DNA of 17,028 bases, from NCBI GenBank assembly GCA_964457585.1, contig CAYWFU010000070.1:1-17028 (forward strand), read 5' to 3'. Positions within the stretch are counted from its first letter, which is position 1; every line of letters begins with the position of its first letter. Below, one piece after another: positions 1-6,182 of this stretch. The position numbers were made by a program, and so were the translations under genes. The notes below the pieces were generated by a model. It was not told where the DNA came from. It worked only from the letters and a program-made list of their open reading frames with translations, and made no database searches. This DNA comes from CAYWFU01 sp964457585. GTDB taxonomy: Bacteria; JACRDZ01.

Positions 1-48
1 ATGATATTCGCTCCATCCCCTGATTCTTGGTTTTAGTGCTTTTATCAT
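1..48 (-). pseudogene. Possible C-terminal fragment of a group II intron reverse transcriptase/maturase, running off the left edge
   Basis: Read on the minus strand from 48 to 1, the sequence encodes MIKALKPRIRGWSEYH. This fits the core of the group II intron maturase-specific domain (domain X), whose typical pattern is a hydrophobic helix followed by LNPxIRGWxxYxRH. The conserved R-G-W and the tyrosine-histidine are present. The reading frame stays open upstream of residue 1 (48 to about 200), but that translation is phenylalanine- and tyrosine-rich and shows no reverse transcriptase motif, so the homologous part appears to start abruptly near 48. The rest would lie beyond position 1. Only 16 residues support the call, so a chance match cannot be excluded. 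Confidence 0.4.
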
Positions 49-205
49 ATCACAACAGCAATTCTCGGTGAAATAAAAAACATCGTATTTATAAGGGATT
101 TCGAAAAAAAATGGGAAAATTTTTCGTAAAGATACAATTTTATATATTTTCTCTCCAGAAAAATTAATTTTGTACCGATTAAATAATAAAAAAATCGGAG
201 GAGAG

Positions 206-301
206 ATGCATATAAAAAAAGATTTAAGTTTTTCAGGTTTAAAGAAGCAACTGGCTAATCGAATATCGCAAATAGAAGACTACCGAGATAAAAGCAAATT
301 A
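206..301 (+). pseudogene. Truncated N-terminus of an IS transposase
   Basis: The ATG at 206 follows a strong GGAGG at 197-201. The first 31 codons begin MHIKKDLSFSGLKKQL and continue with a short DYRDKSK segment, which resembles the N-terminus of a transposase family common in environmental bacteria. In that family the next block is normally a VDYSxHD-type segment followed by a conserved FFQDPS region. Here the likeness stops near residue 31. The frame then runs through unrelated cysteine-rich sequence to a stop at 409, so everything downstream of the start region is missing. AT-rich sequence at 50-205 probably represents the IS end and promoter. I assign no IS family name, since only the N-terminus remains. 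Confidence 0.45.
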
Positions 302-465
302 AATTTTACGAGGCTACATATAGATTCACACACGTTACGGCCTGCCTGTTTGTCTTGCCGACTTAATCGACTTTGTCAGGTGGCTTCAAAACTACCGATT
401 ACTCCGTAATTTTGCACCTCAGACTACACACCTTACAGACTTTTGATGTGGCTAAATCCTTTCAT
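302..465 (-). other. Less AT-rich non-coding tract between two gene remnants, possibly group II intron RNA
   Basis: This stretch is visibly less AT-rich than its surroundings and has no convincing protein on either strand. On the minus strand it contains a GTGTG at 431-427 (group II introns begin with GUGYG) followed by an ACGGAGTAATCGG string at about 409-397. It lies upstream, on the same strand, of the possible maturase fragment at 48-1, the order expected for intron domain I followed by the intron-encoded protein. The transposase start at 206-301 would then interrupt the intron. I could not fold it into a domain I structure, so this is an inference with low confidence. Confidence 0.2.
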
Positions 466-1818
466 TCAGCTAGATTCCAAAGAGCTTATCTTGGCACGCA
501 TAATTTCAATTTGCACTTGCTTAATTTCAGCCATCTTTTTTATTTTGTCTGCAGCGAGTTTTATTAAATCATCAGTTTTAAACTCTACAGAATAACGGGT
601 TTTCTGGCTTATCTTATCCCAGAGTATTTTAAAATCAGGATTAAGCTCAATCCTTTTATTATATGAAATATTTTGTCTTTTGCGCGCATCTTTAACAAAA
701 TCTCGCAGCAGAAATTTTTTCATACAGCTTATAATTGCATCATCCATCCCCATAAAAGCATAAGGAAGATTTAAAGAAAATTCTTTACTTTCAGGTTTGA
801 AGTTTTGTGTAAAATCACCGTTTTTATCAATAAATCCCTGCGATTCAATATGATTCCAGAGTTCTGTAGATTCTTCCTGTGTAAGATAATTTGTGCCTGC
901 TGAATTAAGCAGCGGCGTGAAAGCAATTTCATAAGTTTCATCATCTTTATTTGTATCGACGCTTGTATCAAGAACCTTACCCTTCTTTTTATCTGCTGAA
1001 AAATAACCATCATGCACAGCATTAGCTGTATAAGGAATTAATCCTTGATACATTGGCATTTTACTTATTTCATCATACAGCTCTTCAAACCATAGAGCGA
1101 GTTTCCCTTTTTGCCTGTTACCATTGTCATCATACAAACGGTAACTTTTAATATGATCTATAAAAAAAAGTGAAAGAACTTTTATTCCCTTGTCCTTAAA
1201 TTTTTTTTCTTTGGAAAAATGTTGTTCAATAGTCTGACGTATCTGACTTTTCAAACGCTCATCATTCATTCCACCTGATTCCTGCATTAGTTCCACTATT
1301 TTCCCATTTTGAAATTCAATATACTCATTACCGGGTTCAGCATTAATATTAGTTACCAGATACCCTTCGTAATCCGGTCTGTTAGTTTTTTCAACCAGAT
1401 CAGTTCCATGTTTGATTTTAATTTGTTTTTCACGAGGCCCATTTGGAGTATTTTCAAAAATAGTAATTTTAGCCTGCGGAGTTTTTGATTCCTTAGTCCA
1501 ATATCCAACAGCATCAAGCCGCACCATTGTATTATTGAAATAATGTTCTTTCATAAGTTTTATGGAACTTGTTACCCCTTCTCTAATAGCTACAGACGGC
1601 ACAACAATAATAAATTTTTTAAATCCATAAAGTTTATTCAGTTCAAAAATAGTTCGCAGATAAACATATGTTTTTCCTGTTCCTGTTTCCATCTCTACTG
1701 AAAAATTTGGAAATTTATAAATATTACTGTCTTCGATAAGCGCTCTTGATTTTGGAATATGGTTACGAGATTGAACCTGATGCAAATTTTGCAACAACTG
1801 TTCATCAGACAATTTCAA
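466..1818 (-). CDS. Type III restriction endonuclease Res subunit remnant, multiply deleted
   Basis: The 450-residue product carries the Res Walker A motif (METGTGKT, residues 43-50) followed by IVVPSVAIREGV. It also has the mid-protein blocks KVLSLFFID (213-221), ALWFEELYDE and VHDGYFSADKK, and the late block ELNPDFKILWDKISQKTRY. From memory of the roughly 980-residue family, about 55 N-terminal residues are missing. So is the segment between residues 94 and 100 that should carry the DEPQ-type motif II, a shorter piece near 110, the whole HSALKEGWDNP/GRGLRL motif V-VI region near 298-301, and the C-terminal nuclease end. The frame nevertheless stays open. The start is a TTG, and in-frame homology continues upstream to about 1842, so it is not the original start. 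Helicase and nuclease activity are not expected. The family call is firm; the deletion sizes are recalled, not computed. Confidence 0.8.
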   Translation of the reverse strand: MKLSDEQLLQNLHQVQSRNHIPKSRALIEDSNIYKFPNFSVEMETGTGKTYVYLRTIFELNKLYGFKKFIIVVPSVAIREGVTSSIKLMKEHYFNNTMVRLDAVGYWTKESKTPQAKITIFENTPNGPREKQIKIKHGTDLVEKTNRPDYEGYLVTNINAEPGNEYIEFQNGKIVELMQESGGMNDERLKSQIRQTIEQHFSKEKKFKDKGIKVLSLFFIDHIKSYRLYDDNGNRQKGKLALWFEELYDEISKMPMYQGLIPYTANAVHDGYFSADKKKGKVLDTSVDTNKDDETYEIAFTPLLNSAGTNYLTQEESTELWNHIESQGFIDKNGDFTQNFKPESKEFSLNLPYAFMGMDDAIISCMKKFLLRDFVKDARKRQNISYNKRIELNPDFKILWDKISQKTRYSVEFKTDDLIKLAADKIKKMAEIKQVQIEIMRAKISSLESS

Positions 1819-1841
1819 ATCATTCCCAATACTGGGCAGTA

Positions 1842-1865
1842 GGGGCTGTCCAAAAAGGTCGCGAC
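1842..1865. repeat. Possible solo terminal inverted repeat of an IS element
   Basis: GGGGCTGTCCAAAAAGG begins exactly where Res homology stops, at the 5' end of the broken gene. Termini starting GGGGCTGTCC are typical of several IS families. No inverted partner (ACAGCCCC) is seen elsewhere in the window. The 100 bases that follow, up to the palindrome at 1964, are AT-rich and hold no gene. Family assignment is not possible from one end. Confidence 0.3.
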
Positions 1866-1963
1866 TTTGACGAATAAACTTCTATTTATCTAAATATAAA
1901 GTACCCTAAGTTCGAAAAATCCAATTTCAATTTCATTATTTGCTTTCCTTATTTTTTTTTGTG

Positions 1964-1991
1964 GTAGAGACGCAAAATCTTGCGTCTCTAC
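1964..1991. repeat. Palindromic repeat (GTAGAGACGCAA type), copy 1
   Basis: A perfect 12-bp inverted repeat, GTAGAGACGCAA at 1964-1975 and TTGCGTCTCTAC at 1980-1991, surrounds a 4-base loop. It lies one base beyond the stop codon of the transposase fragment at 1993-2267. A second copy lies on the other side of that fragment at 2405-2432. The arrangement resembles REP-type palindromes that flank their own Y1 transposase gene. Confidence 0.8.
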
Positions 1992-1992
1992 A

Positions 1993-2267
1993 TTAATATA
2001 TGCTTGCATAATATTTTTTTGCATCTATTCCTGTATTTAATTTATTTTCAACATCCAAATCCCATTTTAAAACATTATTATTTATATATTCTCTTATGCT
2101 ATATAATGATTTTTCATTACGAATAATATGGTCATGAAAACCTGTTTGCCATTGAAAATCAATATTATTTATTGTTGCCCATTTTTTTACACTAATTTTA
2201 AAACCACGAATAATAGATCCCAAATTTTTTGATTGCGGCCCGAATTTATTCCCGCCACCCTGTAGAG
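1993..2267 (-). pseudogene. C-terminal part of a REP-associated tyrosine transposase (RAYT, Y1/IS200-like)
   Basis: Reading from 2265 the frame gives LQGGGNKFGPQSKNLGSII, then RGFKISVKKWATINNIDFQW, a tryptophan-glutamine step, and FHDHIIRNEKSLYSIREYI with a NNNVLKWDLD-type end. This is the conserved C-terminal half of RAYT proteins, including the HDHIIRN segment near the catalytic region. The N-terminal half, with the HUH metal-binding motif, is absent: upstream lies a MITE (2268-2399) and then the palindrome and the mod tail. The first in-frame start-like codon is a TTG at 2223, but homology continues upstream of it, so it is not a real start. The MITE target duplication (2257-2267, 2400-2410) shows that the sequence once continued into the palindrome at 2405-2432, which reads in frame as VQTQNLASLQG. 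The fragment cannot be active. Confidence 0.75.
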
Positions 2268-2399
2268 CAATGGCAGTAACTTAAGATATAAAATTGTAGT
2301 TGTTCGATTTATCGAACATAAAAAAAGCTTGATAAATCAAGCAACTACAAATAATAAAAAACCATAAAAACATTAAAAAACCCTTAAGTTACTGCCATT
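2268..2399. mobile_element. 132-bp MITE-like element with 17-bp terminal inverted repeats and 11-bp target duplication
   Basis: The termini AATGGCAGTAACTTAAG (2269-2285) and CTTAAGTTACTGCCATT (2383-2399) are perfect inverted repeats. The element is bracketed by a perfect 11-bp direct repeat, ACCCTGTAGAG, at 2257-2267 and 2400-2410, the expected target-site duplication. There is one unmatched base at 2268. No coding sequence is inside, so it must have been moved by a transposase acting in trans. A duplication of about 11 bp is characteristic of IS4-type elements. Its interior carries a palindromic repeat pair (2295-2350). It disrupts the RAYT sequence. Boundaries are direct observations; the family of the mobilising transposase is inference. 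Confidence 0.85.
2295..2350. repeat. Interspersed palindromic repeat (GTAGTTGC..GATTTATC type), doublet inside the MITE
   Basis: Two arms of 24 bases, 2295-2318 and 2327-2350, are inverted copies matching at 20 of 24 positions. Each arm contains its own small palindrome around GATTTATC. Related sequences recur at 5285-5334, 14337-14392 and 16801-16822, always between genes or in dead DNA. Confidence 0.75.
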
Positions 2400-2404
2400 A
2401 CCCT

Positions 2405-2432
2405 GTAGAGACGCAAGATTTTGCGTCTGTAC
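2405..2432. repeat. Palindromic repeat (GTAGAGACGCAA type), copy 2
   Basis: GTAGAGACGCAA at 2405-2416 and TTGCGTCTGTAC at 2421-2432 form a 12-bp inverted repeat with one mismatch around a GATT loop. Its left end overlaps the right-hand MITE target duplication. With copy 1 at 1964-1991 it brackets the RAYT fragment. It ends 13 bases from the stop codon of the mod tail. Confidence 0.75.
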
Positions 2433-2445
2433 AAATAAAAAAAAA

Positions 2446-2688
2446 TTACACCGTCCTGAAAATAATTTGATTATGTTTTTCTCTGCCCATGTTGTGGGCG
2501 TTGATGGTTTGAACTGCGTTTGTCTTTAATTGGTCGTTTCCGCCAAATGCGGAATCTAAACAAATAAAGTGCATAGGTTCGGCTTCGACTATAGCGTAAA
2601 TAAATTCTTTGGTTATTGCATCTGCAAGGCATATCAAGAGACTACCGTTGGCAATAGAAAATACAGGAATTCCGGCAAATGTAACAAT
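2446..2688 (-). pseudogene. C-terminal tail of a type III DNA-methyltransferase (Mod)
   Basis: The minus-strand frame opens after an in-frame TAA at 2691-2689 and reads IVTFAGIPVFSIANGSLLIC, then LADAITKEFIYAIVEAEP, then MHFICLDSAFGGNDQLKTNA, ending FRTV. The ICLDxxFxGNDQLKxNAVQT block followed by a short FRTV or FKTV end is the C-terminus I associate with type III-system adenine methyltransferases. The catalytic DPPY and FxGxG motifs would lie far upstream and are absent: sequence beyond 2690 does not continue the homology. It sits just upstream of the Res remnant on the same strand, in the usual mod-res order. The Mod assignment rests on this tail only; another methylase class is possible. 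Confidence 0.6.
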
Positions 2689-2737
2689 TTAACTTTTTCA
2701 GTTTTGGATTATTATAATATAATATTTAAATTTACGC

Positions 2738-2765
2738 TTGATAATTTTTTCTTTAGTGATATTCT
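2738..2765 (+). promoter_or_regulatory. Possible sigma-70-like promoter for the cysteine-triad membrane protein
   Basis: TTGATA at 2738-2743 and TATTCT at 2760-2765 are separated by 16 bases and lie about 60 bases before the ATG at 2827. The region is very AT-rich, so a chance match is possible. Confidence 0.3.
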
Positions 2766-2826
2766 ATCATCGGTTTATAATTTAGCAATAAAAATCTCAA
2801 GAAATAATACATAGAGGAGGTGTATC

Positions 2827-3333
2827 ATGTATAAATGCTACCAGAATAATATCGCAAGCGGCAGAGAACAATTTCCTTTATCATGGATTGCTGCTGAAAA
2901 CCTGCTTTATTTGACAATGTGGATACTTGCAGGATATTTGTTATGGCCGATTTTTAATCCAATCCTCACGATCTTATGGGCAGTTATTGTGCTGGTGATA
3001 CAGATTATGCTAAAAAAACATAATTGCAGCGGGTGTTATTATTATAACAAGCTTTGCCATCTTGGATGGGGGAAAATTTCATCCGCTTTATTTAAGCAAG
3101 ATAGCGGGGATCCGGAGATTGGGATAAAACTTTCCCTGTTTTATATTGTGTCACCGCCGATTATTCTGATAATTTCAATCATTTATGAATTTTTAACAAG
3201 TTTTACATTGTCTTATGGAATTGCCATCTGTATATATGTTTTATTAAATGTAATTTCATTTCCTATAAGAAAAGCAGGATGCGGGCAATGTGTAATGAAA
3301 AAAGTTTGTCCTGGAAGCGCAGACAAAGGATAG
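2827..3333 (+). CDS. Uncharacterised four-helix membrane protein with two cysteine triads
   Basis: The ATG follows an excellent ribosome site, GAGGAGGTG at 2815-2823. The 168 residues contain four likely transmembrane helices in two pairs (about 25-42, 46-62, 100-120 and 125-146). Directly after helix 2 comes K63-K64 then C67-x2-C70-x6-C77 within a Tyr-rich CYYYNKLCHLGWGK segment. Directly after helix 4 comes R148-K149 then C152-x2-C155-x5-C161 ending CPGSA. By the positive-inside rule both triads should face the cytoplasm, so six cysteines could share a metal or iron-sulphur site. I do not recognise a named family or function. It stands alone, between the dead restriction locus and a convergent TPR gene. 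The gene itself is convincing; metal binding is inference. Confidence 0.8.
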   Translation: MYKCYQNNIASGREQFPLSWIAAENLLYLTMWILAGYLLWPIFNPILTILWAVIVLVIQIMLKKHNCSGCYYYNKLCHLGWGKISSALFKQDSGDPEIGIKLSLFYIVSPPIILIISIIYEFLTSFTLSYGIAICIYVLLNVISFPIRKAGCGQCVMKKVCPGSADKG

Positions 3334-3357
3334 AGTTTGTAAAAATTACCCTAATAT

Positions 3358-5247
3358 TTACTCTCCCGTTAATTCCTTAATCCTTCCATTTAGCCAATTT
3401 TCAAATACTTTTTGTTTTGGATCTAAGACAAGAGATTTTTTGCCATATTCAATACATTTATTATAATCTTTTAAACAATTAGCGCTATGAGATAAAATTC
3501 TGTAAAAATCAGAATCATCACCGAATTCTTCTAATGCACTCAAACATTGAGTCATTGCTTCTTTGCAATAAGAATTTTCATATAAATAATATATTCTTCT
3601 TTTTCTAATCCATTTTTTTAAAATTTTATAGTCAGGATTAATTTCCAGAGCTTTTTCTGCGTAGTCTGCGGCTTTTTTATAGTTCTCCTGATTATCATAA
3701 CAGTAAGCGATAATTCGATATGCGTAATCAACATTTTCTCTGTCTTTAATCATTTCATTGGCTAAAGCAGTAGCATCTGCATATTTTTTTGAAGAATATA
3801 AATAATATAACTGTTTTCCCCTAATCCATTTTTTAAAAAAAGAACTATCAGGATTAATTTCAAGATATTTTTTTGCATATTCAATACATTCATTATACAT
3901 TTTTAATTCACTATAACAAAATGCCAGATATTGATATGAATATGCATCATCCCCGTAATATTTAATGGCTTCAAGAAAGACATCTACTGCTTCCTTATAT
4001 TTTTTAAGTTCATATAAAAGATAACCGTAATCCCGATATCTTTTAATTCCCGCATCACCGATATTTAGAAGCTCTTTTGCATATTTAATTGAATTTTGTT
4101 CATCATTAAGCTTATTATAACTATGTGCTATGAGCTTAAAAATATTTGGATCTTTTTTAGCAATTTTTAATAGTTTTTTTAAAGGTTCGATTGCTTCTTT
4201 ATATTTCTCCATACCAAATAAAGAATATGCATAAATTTTATAAGCACGGTAATTTGCAGACACCAAAAGATCATCATCCAAAGATGAATAAAGTTTATTT
4301 CGCGCTTGCTCAAATTCTTTTAAAGCAATATCATATTTTTGTGAAAGCATTGCAAATTCAGCATATAAAAAAAGGATTTCGGGTTTTTCCGGATTAATTT
4401 TGATATATGCTTTGTACTTATTATCTATTTTTATAAATACTCCAGCTTTTTGCAAGTATTTATTTTTTAAATCCATTGATTCAACCAATTCTCCCTGCGC
4501 AATAGTTAAAATATTTAATCCCAGATCATTATCGTCAGGTAATCTGTCTAAAGTTTCTATTGTAAATTTAATCATTGCTTCGTGTGAACCGTACCATTTT
4601 CGCGCATAATAATTTAATTTATTGATATGAGCGGCATTATTGTAAGTATCCGCTTTTACAGCACGCTGAAACTGCATTTCCATATAATTTTCATCAAGAT
4701 TTAATCCTCTTGCAACTGTAATTAAGTAAGCAGCGGCATGTGAAATATTTGGATTTAATTCATATGCTTTCTCAAGGTCAGCTTTAGCAAGATTAAGTCT
4801 TTCATTAAAAATTAATATTGCATCCTCTGGATTATTTTGTCCATAATCCCTGTCAACTATTTCCCATGCATAATTAATATAAAAGCAGCCGCGCGCTGTA
4901 TATACAATATATGAATTAGGCATGACTGCGCACCATTCATTTAAATTTTGCAGTACATTATTGCCTGATATTATACTTGAATAAATACTGTCAATAAAAC
5001 CGGCATTTTCATTATTTTGTGATAATTCATTTATTTTAGATTCCAATTCCGTATATTGTTTGTTAAAAAAATATTCGATTAATTTCTGTTTATCTTTTGT
5101 TAATTGATTTTTTTTATTTTTTTCTAATTCCAATCGTGATGAGAAAATACTTTTTTTATTATCTGTATGGATTTTACTGCATCCATATAGAAATAAAATT
5201 ATAATTAAATAACCAGAAAAAAAAATTTTATAAAATTTATTTTCCAT
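3358..5247 (-). CDS. TPR-repeat lipoprotein
   Basis: The chosen ATG at 5247 has an AGAAAGGG site just upstream. It gives a 629-residue protein starting with a lipoprotein signal: MENKFYKIF, a hydrophobic stretch, then a lipobox LYGC with the lipidated cysteine at residue 23. An upstream ATG at 5304 would put 19 charged residues before the signal and lies in a palindromic repeat, so it is rejected. The mature part is a solenoid of tetratricopeptide repeats with typical A-x3-Y/F-x-A-x4-P patterns. The last third is a higher-order repeat of exactly 72 residues: KKWIRGKQ (from residue 472), KKWIRKRR (544) and the degenerate ENWLNGR (616), each followed in the full units by YYLY. It should be anchored to a membrane facing the periplasm as a protein-binding scaffold. 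No partner is adjacent; it converges on the membrane gene at 2827-3333 with a 24-bp gap. Confidence 0.8.
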   Translation of the reverse strand: MENKFYKIFFSGYLIIILFLYGCSKIHTDNKKSIFSSRLELEKNKKNQLTKDKQKLIEYFFNKQYTELESKINELSQNNENAGFIDSIYSSIISGNNVLQNLNEWCAVMPNSYIVYTARGCFYINYAWEIVDRDYGQNNPEDAILIFNERLNLAKADLEKAYELNPNISHAAAYLITVARGLNLDENYMEMQFQRAVKADTYNNAAHINKLNYYARKWYGSHEAMIKFTIETLDRLPDDNDLGLNILTIAQGELVESMDLKNKYLQKAGVFIKIDNKYKAYIKINPEKPEILFLYAEFAMLSQKYDIALKEFEQARNKLYSSLDDDLLVSANYRAYKIYAYSLFGMEKYKEAIEPLKKLLKIAKKDPNIFKLIAHSYNKLNDEQNSIKYAKELLNIGDAGIKRYRDYGYLLYELKKYKEAVDVFLEAIKYYGDDAYSYQYLAFCYSELKMYNECIEYAKKYLEINPDSSFFKKWIRGKQLYYLYSSKKYADATALANEMIKDRENVDYAYRIIAYCYDNQENYKKAADYAEKALEINPDYKILKKWIRKRRIYYLYENSYCKEAMTQCLSALEEFGDDSDFYRILSHSANCLKDYNKCIEYGKKSLVLDPKQKVFENWLNGRIKELTGE

Positions 5248-5284
5248 TTTTTCCCTTTCTCTCCGAATATGTTTTTTTATTATT

Positions 5285-5334
5285 TGTAGTTGCTTGATAC
5301 TCAATTAATAATGTTGAGTACAAGCTTATCAAGC
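5285..5334. repeat. Interspersed palindromic repeat, intergenic copy upstream of the TPR lipoprotein
   Basis: It starts TTGTAGTTGCTTGAT, as in the other family members. It forms a stem by pairing GCTTGAT (5292-5298) with ATCAAGC (5328-5334) and TACTCAA (5298-5304) with TTGAGTA (5314-5320). A T-run follows at 5334-5341. It lies between the vapC stop (5435) and the TPR start (5247). The centre differs from the GATTTATC copies and instead resembles the ACTCAAG sequences at 16741-16870. The 94 bases at 5341-5434 hold no recognised feature. Confidence 0.6.
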
Positions 5335-5434
5335 TTTTTTTATTTATTATAAATTGATTAACAATATTATTTTTCCTGGATTCAAAGGGTTTAGTCTTTC
5401 AACAATTTGATTTTTTAAATTCAAGCTTCATTTT

Positions 5435-5815
5435 TTATATTTTAACAATTTCCTTTTTAACATCATGCATTGGATAATGCTTGCCATTGCAGGTAACAAT
5501 AATAGAATCTTCAATAAAAGCAGTAGCTGCAATAATACAATCATCCAATTCCAGAATTTGTTTTTTTTCGTCTCTTTTATATAATCCAGCCTTTTCAGCA
5601 ATTTTTTGTGTTACATCAATAACAGTTAAACTATCAATTAGTTTCGTTGTCTTTACTCGTTCTGATTCTCTCATCCCAGCATATATTTCAGCTACAGTTA
5701 TTGTTGAGCAATAAATTAAAGAATCTTTTACGCAGACCTCTAAAAATTCTTTTATTTTCTCATTACCTCTTAAAAAATTTATTAATACATCTGTATCAAT
5801 AAGTATTTTTTTCAT
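5435..5815 (-). CDS. vapC: VapC-type PIN-domain toxin ribonuclease
   Basis: From the ATG at 5815 the product is 126 residues, the usual VapC length. The PIN acidic residues are present: D7 in LIDTDVLINFLRG, E43 in TVAEIYAG, and D91/D92 in LDDCIIAATA. The C-terminus has a TCNGKHY segment in place of the common TRNxKHF. PIN toxins of this class are magnesium-dependent RNases that stop translation when freed of antitoxin. The ATG overlaps the antitoxin stop codon (ATGA, 5815-5812), giving translational coupling, and this decides the start: an upstream in-frame TTG at 5905 would place the start deep inside the antitoxin gene. The RNA target cannot be read from the sequence. Confidence 0.88.
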   Translation of the reverse strand: MKKILIDTDVLINFLRGNEKIKEFLEVCVKDSLIYCSTITVAEIYAGMRESERVKTTKLIDSLTVIDVTQKIAEKAGLYKRDEKKQILELDDCIIAATAFIEDSIIVTCNGKHYPMHDVKKEIVKI

Positions 5816-6072
5816 TTCACACGACTCACTCTTGTTGATTTTCTGATTTTCCTTATATATGAGTCTGCCCCTTCTTTTAATTCCAAATGTTCTTCCTTTT
5901 GCCATGCACCGAAACTAGATTGAATTGCTTTTTGAAAATTTATTCTTTTTAATTCCTTTTTAAGAGCTTCTGCTACAACTTTACTCTGTTCTCTTTTTGC
6001 AACAGATTTTTTCAGTTCATCGAGCAAATCAACAGGTAAAAGAAAATTCGCCTGCCTTGTTAATGTATTCAT
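5812..6072 (-). CDS. vapB: VapB-type ribbon-helix-helix antitoxin
   Basis: From the ATG at 6072, preceded by GGGGAG with about 8 bases of spacing, the product is 86 residues. The N-terminus NTLTRQANFLLPVDLLDELK, followed by a KREQSKVVAEALKKEL helix, matches a ribbon-helix-helix DNA-binding domain. The charged C-terminal half with a WQKEEH segment would wrap the toxin. An upstream in-frame ATG at 6090 adds six residues that include the ribosome site, so it is rejected. It overlaps vapC by 4 bases. Such antitoxins normally repress their own promoter together with the toxin. ACTATCT occurs twice, 24 bases apart, at 6117-6123 and 6141-6147, and could be an operator. Confidence 0.82.
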   Translation of the reverse strand: MNTLTRQANFLLPVDLLDELKKSVAKREQSKVVAEALKKELKRINFQKAIQSSFGAWQKEEHLELKEGADSYIRKIRKSTRVSRVK

Positions 6073-6125
6073 ATTCTTTTCTCCCCACACAATTTTTAAT
6101 GCTATTTTTATAGTCTACTATCTAG

Positions 6126-6154
6126 AGTTTATCCTATATAACTATCTATGTCAA
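6126..6154 (-). promoter_or_regulatory. Promoter of vapBC
   Basis: On the minus strand, a perfect -35 TTGACA (6154-6149) and a TAAACT -10 (6131-6126) are separated by 17 bases, with the vapB ATG about 55 bases downstream. Direct repeats of ACTATCT overlap the spacer and lie just downstream of the -10, a plausible place for autorepression. Confidence 0.6.
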
Positions 6155-6182
6155 ATTCATTCAATCAGGAATATACTTTGAG

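Noticed and set aside
170..409. A 79-residue plus-strand frame as an intact gene
   Set aside because: Only the first 31 codons from the ATG at 206 look like a protein (transposase start); the remainder is arbitrary translation of a non-coding tract.
2446..2637. A stand-alone 63-residue small protein starting at TTG 2637
   Set aside because: Homology to a methylase C-terminus continues upstream of the TTG to about 2688, so this is a gene tail rather than a small gene.
2569..2814. An 81-residue plus-strand frame
   Set aside because: It lies antisense to the recognisable mod tail, has no ribosome site and shows no family pattern.
5248..5304. Upstream start for the TPR lipoprotein
   Set aside because: It adds 19 charged residues before the lipoprotein signal and is encoded partly by a palindromic repeat; the ATG at 5247 has a good ribosome site.
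5816..5905. N-terminal extension of VapC
   Set aside because: It lies wholly inside vapB in another frame; the ATG overlapping the vapB stop gives a standard VapC.
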